Of a DNA stretch of 64,000 bases, positions 24,383 to 33,436 are shown in pieces. The DNA lies in the NCBI RefSeq assembly GCF_000378985.1, contig NZ_KB905370.1, forward strand, positions 4,400,799 to 4,464,798, written 5' to 3'. Each line of letters opens with the position of its first letter. Position 1 is the stretch's first letter. The translations under genes and the position numbers were made by a program. The notes under the pieces were generated by a model that had not been told where the DNA came from, made no database searches, and saw only the letters and a program-made list of their open reading frames with translations. This DNA comes from Ensifer sp. BR816. Lineage in GTDB: Bacteria > Pseudomonadota > Alphaproteobacteria > Rhizobiales > Rhizobiaceae.

Positions 24383-25168
24383 ATGTCCGAGCCAATCATC
24401 CGCATCGACAGCATCGTCAAGAGATACGGTCCGCTGACCGTGCTCGATGGATTGTCGATGGAGGTGATGCCCGGCGAGAAGCTCGCCCTCATCGGCCCCT
24501 CCGGTTCGGGCAAGACGACGATCCTGCGCATTCTGATGACGCTGGAGACGATCAGCGACGGCTTTATCCAGGTCGACGGCGATCAGCTCTATCACATGAA
24601 GAAGGCGGGCAGCCTTGTACCGGCCGACGAGCGGCATCTCCATAAGATGCGCGAGAAGATCGGCATGGTCTTCCAGCACTTCAACCTGTTTCCCCACAAA
24701 TGCGTGCTCGACAACGTCACCTTGGCGCCGATGCTGACAAAGGGCGTTCCGCGCGCCGCGGCGGAAAAGCGGGCGATGGAGCTTCTCGACATGGTTGGGC
24801 TCGCCGACAAGGCCAAGAGCATGCCGGCGCAGCTTTCCGGCGGCCAGAAGCAGCGCGTCGCGATCGCCCGGGCGCTGGCGTTGTCGCCGAAGATCATGCT
24901 GTTCGACGAGGTGACCTCCGCGCTCGATCCGGAGCTCGTCGAGGAAGTCCTGAGCGTCATGCGCAGGCTCGCGGCCGAGACGGACATGACGATGCTGCTC
25001 GTCACCCACGAAATGGGCTTCGCCCATGACTTCGCCGATCGGGTGCTCTTCTTCGACCGCGGCAAGATCGTCGAGGAGGGGAGGCCCGAAGACATCTTCC
25101 GGCATCCGAAACAGGAACGCACGCAGACCTTCCTGCGCAAGATCATAGCGGCAGGGCACCGCGTCTGA
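24383..25168 (+). CDS. ehuA: Ectoine/hydroxyectoine ABC transporter ATPase EhuA
   Basis: 261 residues of the polar amino-acid ABC ATPase class: Walker [11 protein letters not shown]-loop [10 protein letters not shown], signature LSGGQKQRV, Walker [14 protein letters not shown]. It powers the EhuBCD importer for ectoines. It is the first gene of the rightward operon, with AAGGGAGAG before ATG 24383. In many such operons the ATPase also leads (ehuA-ehuB-ehuC-ehuD). Confidence 0.93.
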   Translation: MSEPIIRIDSIVKRYGPLTVLDGLSMEVMPGEKLALIGPSGSGKTTILRILMTLETISDGFIQVDGDQLYHMKKAGSLVPADERHLHKMREKIGMVFQHFNLFPHKCVLDNVTLAPMLTKGVPRAAAEKRAMELLDMVGLADKAKSMPAQLSGGQKQRVAIARALALSPKIMLFDEVTSALDPELVEEVLSVMRRLAAETDMTMLLVTHEMGFAHDFADRVLFFDRGKIVEEGRPEDIFRHPKQERTQTFLRKIIAAGHRV

Positions 25169-25230
25169 GCTCTCGGGCCGACATTGCCTCAAGCAACAAG
25201 GTGAAGAGAACAATAGAGGAGTTGGGAACG

Positions 25231-26082
25231 ATGACACTGAAAGCTTTGATGGCAATGGCGGCAGGCGCGACGGCCTTTATGGCAGTTGCCGCGGCGACGC
25301 CCGTTGCGGCGGATGAAAACAAGCTCGAGGAACTGAAGGAGCAGGGCTTCGCGCGTGTCGCCATCGCCAACGAGCCGCCCTTTACCGCCGTCGGCGCCGA
25401 CGGCAAGGTCTCGGGGGCCGCGCCGGACGTCGCCCGCGAGATCTTCAAGCGGCTCGGCGTTCCGGAAATCGTTGCTTCGATCTCCGAATATGGCGCGATG
25501 ATCCCGGGCCTGCAGGCCGGGCGCCACGACGCGATCACCGCCGGGCTTTTCATGAAGCCGGAGCGCTGCGGCGCGGTCGCCTATTCACAGCCGATCCTGT
25601 GCGATGCCGAAGCCTTCGCGCTGAAGAAGGGCAATCCGCTCAAGTTGAAGAGCTACAAGGACATTGCCGATAATCCGGATGCGAAGATCGGCGCGCCGGG
25701 CGGCGGCACCGAGGAAAAACTGGCGCTCGAAGCCGGCGTGCCGCGCGACCGCGTCATCGTCGTGCCGGACGGCCAGAGCGGCATGAAGATGCTGCAGGAC
25801 GGTCGTATCGACGTCTATTCGCTGCCGGTGCTTTCGATCAACGACCTCGTCTCGAAGGCCAACGACCCGAATATCGAAGTGGTCGCTCCGGTCGAAGGCG
25901 CCCCGGTCTATTGCGACGGCGCCGCGTTCAGGAAGGGCGACGAGGCGCTGCGCGACGCCTTCGACGTCGAGCTCGCCAAGATGAAGGAATCCGGCGACTT
26001 CGCCAAGATCATCGAGCCCTACGGCTTCTCCGCCAAGGCGGCGATGTCGACGACGCGCGAGAAGCTTTGCGCCGCGAAGTAA
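25231..26082 (+). CDS. ehuB: Ectoine/hydroxyectoine-binding protein EhuB
   Basis: 283 residues from ATG 25231 (GAGGAG upstream). A GTG at 25201 would add ten residues before the signal peptide and is less likely. It has a Sec signal peptide (cut near PVAA|DENK) and an SBP_bac_3-type fold (EQGFARVAIANEPPF, VSGAAPDVAREIF, GLQAGRHDAITAGLFMKPER). It captures ectoines in the periplasm. A strong hairpin follows before ehuC, consistent with making more binding protein than permease. Confidence 0.92.
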   Translation: MTLKALMAMAAGATAFMAVAAATPVAADENKLEELKEQGFARVAIANEPPFTAVGADGKVSGAAPDVAREIFKRLGVPEIVASISEYGAMIPGLQAGRHDAITAGLFMKPERCGAVAYSQPILCDAEAFALKKGNPLKLKSYKDIADNPDAKIGAPGGGTEEKLALEAGVPRDRVIVVPDGQSGMKMLQDGRIDVYSLPVLSINDLVSKANDPNIEVVAPVEGAPVYCDGAAFRKGDEALRDAFDVELAKMKESGDFAKIIEPYGFSAKAAMSTTREKLCAAK

Positions 26083-26096
26083 TCAATGCGTCCTGC

Positions 26097-26123
26097 CTCC
26101 CCTCCGCGACGAACGGAGGGGAG
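26097..26123 (+). terminator. Stem-loop between ehuB and ehuC
   Basis: CTCCCCTCCG (26,097-26,106) pairs perfectly with CGGAGGGGAG (26,114-26,123) across a 7-base loop. No U tract follows (CACCCATTGG), so it is more likely a 3' mRNA-stabilising or partial attenuation structure than a full terminator. Such structures commonly separate binding-protein genes from permease genes. Confidence 0.7.
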
Positions 26124-26174
26124 CACCCATTGGCGGTGCGCCGAAGAAACCAATCTGACGGGAATTATTGAACG

Positions 26175-26834
26175 ATGATCGACTGGTCCGGTTATATCGG
26201 ATTGATCCTCGAGGGCGCCTGGGTGACCGTCCAGCTCACCCTGATGGGCTCGGCGCTTGCCGTCGTCGTCGCCTTTGCGGCGGGGCTCGGGCGCGTCAGC
26301 CGGTTCATGGCGGTGCGCGCGCTTGCCACGACCTATATCGAGTTCTTCCGCGGCACCTCGATCTTCGTCCAGCTCTTCTGGGTCTATTTCGTGCTGCCCT
26401 TTGCCGGCATCACCCTGACGCCGCTACAGGCCGGCGTGCTGGCGCTGGGCCTGAATGTCGGTGCCTATGGCGCGGAAGTGGTGCGCGGTGCGGTAAAAGC
26501 GATCGGCCGCGAGCAACGCGAAGCCTGCATTGCGCTCAACCTCTCGCGCTTCCAGGCGATGCGCCACATCATCCTGCCGCAGGCGCTGCCGCTGATGCTG
26601 CCGACCTTCGGAAACAATGCGATCGAGCTCCTCAAGGGGACGGCGGTCGTCTCGCTGATCTCGCTCACAGACATGACCTTCCAGGCGCAGGTGGTGCGGG
26701 CGCAGACGGGCAGCACGCTGATCCCCTTCGCCACGATCCTGGTGCTCTACTTCGTCATGGCCTGGCTGATCTCGCTCGGCATGCGCTGGCTGGAGCGGCG
26801 CGTCACCCGCGGCCTCGACGGCGTGAGGGCCTGA
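26175..26834 (+). CDS. ehuC: Ectoine ABC transporter permease EhuC
   Basis: 219 residues, His/Glu/Gln/Arg/opine-type permease with about five membrane helices. The EAA loop is REQREACIALNLSRFQAMRH, which docks on EhuA. It starts 92 bp after ehuB and ends 2 bp before ehuD. It pairs with EhuD to form the translocation pore. Confidence 0.93.
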   Translation: MIDWSGYIGLILEGAWVTVQLTLMGSALAVVVAFAAGLGRVSRFMAVRALATTYIEFFRGTSIFVQLFWVYFVLPFAGITLTPLQAGVLALGLNVGAYGAEVVRGAVKAIGREQREACIALNLSRFQAMRHIILPQALPLMLPTFGNNAIELLKGTAVVSLISLTDMTFQAQVVRAQTGSTLIPFATILVLYFVMAWLISLGMRWLERRVTRGLDGVRA

Positions 26835-26836
26835 CC

Positions 26837-27499
26837 ATGGAATGGGATTGGGAATTCGTCCGCCAGATCATGCCGACCCTCATCGAGGGGCTGCAGATCA
26901 CCATTCTCGCCACCATCCTCGGTGCAGCGGTGGCCGCCGTCATCGGCCTAATCTTCGCGATCCTGCGAATGGTGGCGCCGGCGCCGATCGCGCGGACGAC
27001 GAGCTTCGCAGTGGAGTTCATCCGCGGCACGCCCTTGCTGGTGCAGCTCTATTTCATCTTCTACGTGCTGCCGGATATCGGCATCCGTCTGCCGGCGCTG
27101 CTCGCCGGTGTCATCGGCCTCGGCATCCATTACGGCACCTACGCCGCCGAGGTCTATCGCGCCGGCATCGAGAATGTGCCGCGCGGCCAGTGGGAAGCCG
27201 CCAAGGCGACGAACCTCACGGCCCGCCACACCTGGGTCCACGTGATCCTGCCGCAGGCGATCCCGCCGATGATCCCGGCGCTCGCCAATTACCTGATCGC
27301 GATGTTCAAGGAGACGCCGCTGCTTTCGGCAATCACGGTGCTGGAACTGATGAACCAGGCGAAAAGCATCGCCAACAGCAATTATCGCTATATCGAGCCG
27401 ATGACGCTGGTCGGCGTCTTCTTCCTGATCATGAGCCTGATCTCGGTCTTCTTCCTGCGCTGGCTGGAAGAGCGTTACGCGCGGGTGGACGAACGTTGA
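26837..27499 (+). CDS. ehuD: Ectoine ABC transporter permease EhuD
   Basis: 220 residues from ATG 26837, the same family as EhuC. The EAA loop is GQWEAAKATNLTARHTWVHV, and FIRGTPLLVQLYFIFYVLPD is a conserved permease segment. Its stop overlaps the eutA start by one base (TGATG), so the transporter and catabolic genes form one transcription unit. Confidence 0.93.
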   Translation: MEWDWEFVRQIMPTLIEGLQITILATILGAAVAAVIGLIFAILRMVAPAPIARTTSFAVEFIRGTPLLVQLYFIFYVLPDIGIRLPALLAGVIGLGIHYGTYAAEVYRAGIENVPRGQWEAAKATNLTARHTWVHVILPQAIPPMIPALANYLIAMFKETPLLSAITVLELMNQAKSIANSNYRYIEPMTLVGVFFLIMSLISVFFLRWLEERYARVDER

Positions 27500-28284
27500 T
27501 GGAAAAGCCTGTCGCTCTTTCTTTGGCAGCGCGCGCACCGCGTCTCGACGACCGGCCGCTGGAAAAGCGCATCGGCCTCATCATCCTTGCCACCGACCAC
27601 ACCACGGAAGTCGACTTTCATCGATTGGTGGCATCGGACCGGATCGGCGTCTATGTCGCGCGCATTCCCTATGCCAATCCGGTGACGCCGGAGAATTTGC
27701 GGGCGATGCAGCCGTCGCTGACGGCGGCGGCTGGCCTGATCCTGCCCGGCGAAACGCTCGACGTCGTGATGTATTCCTGCACGTCGGCGTCCGTCGTCAT
27801 CGGCGACAAGGAGATCGCTGCGGCGATCAAGGCCGCCAAGCCGAGTGCTGCCGTAGTGACCCCGACGGCGGCTGCGGTCGAAGGCTTGCGGACGCTCGGC
27901 GCCAGGCGAATTTCCGTACTGACCCCCTATACGGTCGAGACCAGCCGGCCGATGGCGGATTATTTTGCGGCACTCGGTTTCGAGATCGACCGCTTCACCT
28001 GCCTGGGGCTTTCCGACGACCGGGAAATGGCGCGGATCGCCCCTGAGGAGATCGTCGCCTTTGCGAAGGAGGCAACCGCACCGGAATCCGATGCGCTGTT
28101 CATCTCCTGCACGGCCGTTCGCGCGGCCGGCGTGATCGGCGAAATCGAGGCGGCGATCGGCAAGCCGGTCGTCACCAGCAATTACGCCACCGCCTGGGCC
28201 TGCCTGCGCCTTTGCGGCGATCAGGAGGCACGTCCGCGGCTCGGGCGACTGATGGCGCTGCCACTTAAGGGGGAATGGCCGTGA
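27499..28284 (+). CDS. eutA: EutA, Asp/Glu-racemase-superfamily protein of hydroxyectoine use
   Basis: 261 residues related to arylmalonate decarboxylase and maleate isomerase. The two catalytic-type cysteines are visible in MYSCTSASVVIG and LFISCTAVRAAG. EutA with EutB and EutC is thought to convert hydroxyectoine to ectoine before ring opening; the individual step of EutA has been proposed rather than fully shown. It is coupled to ehuD and eutB by overlapping start/stop codons. Confidence 0.9.
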   Translation: MEKPVALSLAARAPRLDDRPLEKRIGLIILATDHTTEVDFHRLVASDRIGVYVARIPYANPVTPENLRAMQPSLTAAAGLILPGETLDVVMYSCTSASVVIGDKEIAAAIKAAKPSAAVVTPTAAAVEGLRTLGARRISVLTPYTVETSRPMADYFAALGFEIDRFTCLGLSDDREMARIAPEEIVAFAKEATAPESDALFISCTAVRAAGVIGEIEAAIGKPVVTSNYATAWACLRLCGDQEARPRLGRLMALPLKGEWP

Positions 28285-29288
28285 ACGCGTCTCTCCCCAT
28301 GACGATCGATGATATCGAAGCCGCGGCGCGGCGTCTTTCCGGACGCGTGCTGACGACGCCGCTGGTTGCCTCGGCATCGCTGAGCCGCCTCTGCGGCGTG
28401 CCTGTCGGCCTCAAGCTCGAGCATCACCAGACGACCGGCAGCTTCAAGCTGCGCGGCGCGACCAATGCGGTGCTTTCTTTGTCCAATGAGGAGCATGCGC
28501 GCGGCGTCGTCGCCGCCTCGACCGGCAATCATGGCCGGGCGCTCGCCCATGCGGCAAGGGCGGAAGGCTCCGTCGCGACGATCTGCATGTCCCATCTCGT
28601 GCCGGAAAACAAGGTCTCCGAAATCAGGCGTCTCGGCGCGGATGTGCGGATTGTCGGCAGGTCGCAGGACGAGGCGCAGCAAGAGGTCGAGCGGCTGGTC
28701 GCGAAAAAAGGTCTCGTGATGGTGCCGCCCTTCGACCATCCGGCGGTCGTTGCAGGGCAGGGGACGCTTGGCCTCGAAATCGTCGAGCAGATGCCGGACG
28801 TTGCGATCGTGCTTGTGCCGGTTTCGGGCGGCGGGCTGGCGGCCGGGGTGGCGGCGGCGGTCAAGGCGCGCAGGCCGGCGACGCGGGTGATCGGGCTGAC
28901 CATGGAGCGCGGCGCGGCGATGCAAGCGAGCCTTGCCGCCGGCAAGCCCGTGCTCGTCGAGGAACAGCCGAGCCTTGCCGATTCGCTTGGCGGCGGCATC
29001 GGGCTCGACAATCGCGTGACGTTCAGCATGTGCCGGGAGTTCCTCGACGACATCATCCTCCTGACGGAGGCGGAGATCGCCGCCGGCATGCGCCATGCCT
29101 ATGCCGAGGAGCGTGAAATCGTCGAGGGCGCCGGGGCCGTCGGGATCGCGGCGCTTCTCGCCGGCAAGATCAAGACCATCGGCGGTCCGGTCGCGGTCAT
29201 TCTCTCCGGCCGCAATGTCGACATGGGACTGCATCTCAGCGTGATGAACGGCGGAACCGATCCGTTTCGCAAGGAGGCAGCGGCATGA
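28281..29288 (+). CDS. eutB: EutB, threonine-dehydratase-like PLP enzyme
   Basis: 335 residues if the GTG at 28281 is used. It overlaps the eutA stop as GTGA, and AAGGGGG lies at proper distance; an ATG at 28275 is also possible but too close to that site. It is a fold-type II PLP enzyme: the PLP lysine is in TTGSFKLRGATN and the phosphate-binding loop in VPVSGGGLAAG. It resembles serine/threonine dehydratases and 3-hydroxyaspartate dehydratases. In the pathway it is thought to eliminate the hydroxyl of a hydroxyectoine derivative. Confidence 0.9.
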   Translation: MNASLPMTIDDIEAAARRLSGRVLTTPLVASASLSRLCGVPVGLKLEHHQTTGSFKLRGATNAVLSLSNEEHARGVVAASTGNHGRALAHAARAEGSVATICMSHLVPENKVSEIRRLGADVRIVGRSQDEAQQEVERLVAKKGLVMVPPFDHPAVVAGQGTLGLEIVEQMPDVAIVLVPVSGGGLAAGVAAAVKARRPATRVIGLTMERGAAMQASLAAGKPVLVEEQPSLADSLGGGIGLDNRVTFSMCREFLDDIILLTEAEIAAGMRHAYAEEREIVEGAGAVGIAALLAGKIKTIGGPVAVILSGRNVDMGLHLSVMNGGTDPFRKEAAA

Positions 29289-30274
29289 CGACGATGACGA
29301 TTCTCACCGAGGCGGAGCTGCGTCGTATCGTGCCGCTCGATCGCGAGGCGGTCGCCTGCGTCGAGAATGCCTTCCATGCGCTCGCCACCAGGGCGGTGGC
29401 GATGCCGCCGATCCTGAGGCTCGACATTCCCGAGCATCGCGGCGAGGTCGACGTCAAGACGGCCTATGTGCCCGGCCTCGACGGCTTTGCCATCAAGATC
29501 AGTCCCGGCTTCTTCGACAATCCGAAGATCGGGCTGCCGAGCACCAACGGCATGATGGTGCTGCTGTCGAGCCAGACCGGATTGGTGCAGGCGCTGCTGC
29601 TTGACAATGGTTATTTGACGGACGTGCGCACGGCGGCCGCCGGTGCCGTCGCGGCCAAGCACTTGTCGCGGGAAGACGCTTCCGTCGCCGCGATCTTCGG
29701 CGCCGGCATGCAGGCGAGGCTCCAGCTCGAAGCGCTCACTCTCGTGAGGCCGATCCGCGAGGGGCGGCTTTGGGCCCGCGATGCGGCTAACGCCGAAGCA
29801 GCGGCGACCGCGCTGACCGGAAAGCTCGGCTTCCCAGTCAAGGCATCGATCGATCCAAAGGCCGCCGTCGCCGGCGCCGACATCGTCGTCACCACCACTC
29901 CTTCAGAGAAGCCGATCCTTGAGGCCGACTGGCTTGAGCCGGGTCAGCACGTCACCGTCATGGGCTCGGACGCCGAACACAAGAACGAGCTTGATCCGTG
30001 GGCGATCGCCCGCGCCACCTATGTCGCCGACAGCCTGAAGCAGACGCGCCGTCTCGGCGAACTGCATCACGCGATTGCCGCCGGGGTCGTGGCGCCGGAT
30101 GCAGAGCTCGCCGAGCTTGGCCAGGTGATCGCCGGTCTGAGGGCGGGACGCACGAGCGCCAACGAGATCACCATCGCCGACCTGACCGGCACCGGCATCC
30201 AGGATACCGCCATCGCCACGCTCGCCTTCGCGCGGGCGAATGCCGCGAATGCGGGAACGACGTTCGAGAGCTGA
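29285..30274 (+). CDS. eutC: EutC, ornithine-cyclodeaminase/mu-crystallin-family protein
   Basis: 329 residues from ATG 29285 (ATGA overlap with eutB). Signatures include VPGLDGFAIKISPGFFDN, LDNGYLTDVRTAAAGAVAA and the NAD-binding AIFGAGMQARLQLEAL. It is thought to act after EutB by reducing or rearranging the imine product back to the ectoine path. A gap of 34 bp separates it from doeA. Confidence 0.9.
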   Translation: MTTMTILTEAELRRIVPLDREAVACVENAFHALATRAVAMPPILRLDIPEHRGEVDVKTAYVPGLDGFAIKISPGFFDNPKIGLPSTNGMMVLLSSQTGLVQALLLDNGYLTDVRTAAAGAVAAKHLSREDASVAAIFGAGMQARLQLEALTLVRPIREGRLWARDAANAEAAATALTGKLGFPVKASIDPKAAVAGADIVVTTTPSEKPILEADWLEPGQHVTVMGSDAEHKNELDPWAIARATYVADSLKQTRRLGELHHAIAAGVVAPDAELAELGQVIAGLRAGRTSANEITIADLTGTGIQDTAIATLAFARANAANAGTTFES

Positions 30275-30308
30275 CGCCGGCGTTGCCCGGCAAAACGAGG
30301 GAAGAGAC

Positions 30309-31490
30309 ATGACCCAACCCAACCTCAAATTCTCCCTTGGGGAATATGAAGCGCGGCTCAGGAAGACCCGCCAGGCGATGGAAGCCAAGGGCATCGAGCT
30401 CCTGATCGTCAGCGACCCGTCCAACATGGCCTGGCTCACCGGCTATGATGGCTGGTCCTTCTATGTGCACCAGGCGGTGATCGTGCCGCCTGCGGGCGAG
30501 CCGATCTGGTTCGGCCGCGGCCAGGACGCCAATGGCGCCAAGCTGACCGCCTATCTCGGCCATGAAAACATCATCGGGTATCCGGACCACTATGTGCAGT
30601 CGACCGAGCGCCACCCGATGGATTATCTCTCCGGCATCCTCGCCGATCGCGGCTGGGGTTCGCTCCGGATCGGCGTCGAGATGGACAATTACTGGTTCTC
30701 GGCGGCAGCCTTCGCTTCGCTGCAGAAGCACCTGCCGAATGCCCGCTTCGTCGACGCGACGGCGCTCGTCAACTGGCAGCGCGCCGTCAAGAGCGAGACG
30801 GAAATCAAATACATGCGCAACGCCGCTCGCATCGTCGAAGCGATGCATCAGCGTATCTTCGACAAGATCGAGGTCGGCATTCGCAAATGCGATCTGGTCG
30901 CCGAGATCTACGACGCCGGCACGCGCGGCGTCGACGGCATCGGCGGCGACTATCCGGCGATCGTGCCGCTGCTTCCCTCGGGCGTCGAAGCATCCGCGCC
31001 GCATCTCACCTGGGACGACCGGCCGATGAAGCGGGGCGAGGGGACCTTCTTCGAGATCGCCGGCTGCTACAACCGGTATCACCTGCCGCTGTCGCGCACG
31101 GTGTTCCTGGGCAAGCCGACCCAGGCCTTCCTCGACGCCGAGAAGGCGACGCTCGAGGGCATGGAGGCGGGGCTCGCGGTCGCCAGGCCGGGCAACACCT
31201 GCGAGGACATCGCCAACGCCTTCTTCGTGGTGTTGAAGAGATACGGCATCGTCAAGGACAACCGCACCGGCTACCCGATCGGTCTTTCCTATCCGCCGGA
31301 TTGGGGCGAGCGCACCATGAGCCTGCGCCCGGGCGACAGGACGGAGTTGCGGCCCGGCATGACCTTCCATTTCATGACGGGGCTCTGGCTCGAGGACATG
31401 GGCTTCGAAACCACCGAGAGCATCCTGATCACCGAGAGCGGTGTCGAATGCCTCGCCTCCGTGCCGCGCAAGCTGATGGTTAAGGATTGA
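30309..31490 (+). CDS. doeA: Ectoine hydrolase DoeA (EutD)
   Basis: 393 residues from ATG 30309 (GGGAAGAG upstream). An N-terminal creatinase-like domain is followed by a pita-bread M24 peptidase fold. It opens the ectoine ring to N-acetyl-diaminobutyrate. Where metallo-M24 enzymes have two Asp metal ligands (iDiG and sDitRT regions), this protein reads FFEIAGCYNRYHLPLSRT, so both seem replaced; this suggests a metal-independent mechanism. It is followed after 3 bp by doeB; the two enzymes are known to work as a pair. Confidence 0.92.
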   Translation: MTQPNLKFSLGEYEARLRKTRQAMEAKGIELLIVSDPSNMAWLTGYDGWSFYVHQAVIVPPAGEPIWFGRGQDANGAKLTAYLGHENIIGYPDHYVQSTERHPMDYLSGILADRGWGSLRIGVEMDNYWFSAAAFASLQKHLPNARFVDATALVNWQRAVKSETEIKYMRNAARIVEAMHQRIFDKIEVGIRKCDLVAEIYDAGTRGVDGIGGDYPAIVPLLPSGVEASAPHLTWDDRPMKRGEGTFFEIAGCYNRYHLPLSRTVFLGKPTQAFLDAEKATLEGMEAGLAVARPGNTCEDIANAFFVVLKRYGIVKDNRTGYPIGLSYPPDWGERTMSLRPGDRTELRPGMTFHFMTGLWLEDMGFETTESILITESGVECLASVPRKLMVKD

Positions 31491-31493
31491 GCC

Positions 31494-32498
31494 ATGAGAG
31501 AGCAGTACCTGCGGTCGTCGCCGATCACTGCGACGGTCGATTTCGGGGCCGATGGCGTCCAGCACGGATTTCTCCGCCTGCCCTATAGCCGCGACGATTC
31601 GGCCTGGGGTTCGGTGATGATCCCGATCACGGTCGTCAAGAACGGGGAGGGCCCGACGGCCCTTCTCACCGGCGGCAATCATGGCGACGAATATGAGGGG
31701 CCGATCGCCCTCTTCGATCTTGCCCGCACGATCGAGCCAGCCGATGTGCGCGGCAGGGTGGTCATCGTCCCGGCGATGAACTATCCGGCGTTTCTGGGTG
31801 GCACCCGAACGTCTCCAGTCGACAAGGGTAACCTCAACCGCAGTTTTCCGGGCAGGCCGGACGGCACCGTGACCGAGAAGATCGCGGACTATTTTCAGCG
31901 CGTTCTCCTGCCCCTTGCCGACATCGTGCTCGACTTCCATTCCGGTGGAAGGACCCTCGATTTCCTTCCCTTTTGCGCAGCCCACGTCCTGCCGGACAAG
32001 CAGCAGGAGGCAAAAGCCTTCGGGTTCGTTGAGGCTTTCGCAGCACCTTACTCGATGAAGATGCTCGAGATCGACGCGGTCGGAATGTACGACACTGCGG
32101 CGGAGGAAATGGGCAAGATCTTCATCACGACGGAACTCGGCGGTGGCGGCTCGGCAACGCGAAAAAGCGCTGAGATCGCCAAACGCGGCGTTCGCAATGT
32201 CCTGCGCCATGCCGGGATATTGAAGGGGGAGATCGACGCACGGTCGACGGAATGGCTCGACATGCCGGACGGCGACTGCTTCTCCTTCGCTGAGGAGCCC
32301 GGGCTCGTCGAATTTCTGGCGGACCTCGGCGAACCGGTCCAGCGCGGCTCCATGATAGCGCGAATCCATCCGACAGGACGTACCGGTGCAGAGCCGTTTG
32401 AAGTACAGGCCAAGATGGACGGGGTCCTGATCGCGCGCCACCACCCGGGGCTGATCAAGGCGGGCGATTGCTGTGCCGTGTTGGCGGTTCGGGTCTAG
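31494..32498 (+). CDS. doeB: N-acetyl-diaminobutyrate deacetylase DoeB (EutE)
   Basis: 334 residues of the succinylglutamate desuccinylase/aspartoacylase family. Zinc ligands are visible as GGNHGDEYEGP (His, Glu) and VLDFHSGG (His). It removes acetate from N-acetyl-diaminobutyrate to give diaminobutyrate for DoeD. It is the last gene of the ehu-eut-doe operon. The 169 bp after it (32,499-32,667) show no credible gene. Confidence 0.93.
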   Translation: MREQYLRSSPITATVDFGADGVQHGFLRLPYSRDDSAWGSVMIPITVVKNGEGPTALLTGGNHGDEYEGPIALFDLARTIEPADVRGRVVIVPAMNYPAFLGGTRTSPVDKGNLNRSFPGRPDGTVTEKIADYFQRVLLPLADIVLDFHSGGRTLDFLPFCAAHVLPDKQQEAKAFGFVEAFAAPYSMKMLEIDAVGMYDTAAEEMGKIFITTELGGGGSATRKSAEIAKRGVRNVLRHAGILKGEIDARSTEWLDMPDGDCFSFAEEPGLVEFLADLGEPVQRGSMIARIHPTGRTGAEPFEVQAKMDGVLIARHHPGLIKAGDCCAVLAVRV

Positions 32499-32667
32499 AC
32501 AAGGTTCTCGTCTCGGCTTGCGCCAAGGTCAACAAATTGGCGGGCTATATGGTAGCGCCATGACGACAGAGGCGGTTCGTCGAGCGATCCGCGCCTCCGC
32601 AAGGATTGGGATCCAGTTTTCCGGGAGGGCGCCAAGACCGCCGTTACGAACCGGCCTCGGCGGAAAT

Positions 32668-33009
32668 TCAAGATAAGCTGGGCAGGTGGTTGACCTTCGC
32701 CGCCAAAATGAAATCGTTCTCGTGCAGTCCCTTGATCTTGTGGGTTTGCAGCGAGACCTCCGCATAGCCCCAGCCGAAACAGACGTCGGGGTGATGTCCC
32801 TCCTCTTCCGCCAACCGGCCAACGTCATCGACGAAGGCCAGCGCCTGTTTGAAGTCGGTGAACTTGAACCTGCGGCGGATCAGATGCCCGTCGTCCAGCA
32901 GTTCCCAGCCTGGTGTCTGCGAAAGATATTCGGCGGCTTTATCCCTGGTCAGCGGCGGTACGCCGCCGCGGCAGGGCGTGCAGGACTTCTCAGCGATATT
33001 CTCGGTCAT
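32668..33009 (-). CDS. phhB: Pterin-4a-carbinolamine dehydratase
   Basis: 113 residues from ATG 33009, with a perfect AGGAGG upstream; a longer frame to 33141 runs into a repeat element. Family motifs: WELLDDGHLIRRRFKFTDF, EEEGHHPDVCFGWGYAEVSL and the ending with KIKGLHENDFILAAKV. It recycles tetrahydrobiopterin-type cofactors for aromatic amino-acid hydroxylases and can act as a nuclear/cytosolic coactivator in other organisms. No phenylalanine hydroxylase is nearby. It is convergent with doeB and unrelated to its neighbours. Confidence 0.92.
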   Translation of the reverse strand: MTENIAEKSCTPCRGGVPPLTRDKAAEYLSQTPGWELLDDGHLIRRRFKFTDFKQALAFVDDVGRLAEEEGHHPDVCFGWGYAEVSLQTHKIKGLHENDFILAAKVNHLPSLS

Positions 33010-33086
33010 GAGTTCCTCCTTCTGATGCCGGCTCCCTGCCAGAACGCTTGGCAGCTTTGGCCGTTCCGTTCCTTGATGCCGGCTAC

Positions 33087-33190
33087 TGCATGTCTCCTTA
33101 AATCGACCTCGATTTAAGGACAAAGACATGCAGCAATTCAAAGTGCTACAGCGACCTTTGCGCGTCTCATAAGACGCGCGGCGCTGTAGT
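33087..33190 (+). repeat. RIME-type intergenic palindromic element, copy 1
   Basis: About 104 bp made of two imperfect palindromes. The first runs from TGCATGTCTCCTTAAATCGA to the matching GACATGCA near 33,126-33,133. The second surrounds TGCGCGTCTCATAAGACGCG. It matches the copy at 49,310-49,411 along its length with scattered changes. The form is that of the Rhizobium-specific intergenic mosaic element. The rest of 33,010-33,436 shows no gene. Confidence 0.8.
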
Positions 33191-33436
33191 ATGATTTGGC
33201 TTTCCGACCTGCATTCTCAAGAGCCGATCTCGATCGGGCTGCCGAACGCTGGGCCACGCCCCGAGCGTCAGTAGTGACCGCGATCCCGCCAAGGCCGTTC
33301 GAATTCTCGCGTCAGTGCCGTAAAGCATCCCCGATATATCGGCTCAGCTCTTGCGTTCCCGCGGCAAGTTTGATGGCACTTCTTCGCCATGTCGCGGCTC
33401 TGCGAACAGCTCGAAAATCCTGCTGTCGCTTGGCAG

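Noticed and set aside
32560-32676. 38-codon plus-strand frame after doeB
   Set aside because: No ribosome site, Arg/Pro-rich composition, and it runs into the convergent dehydratase gene.
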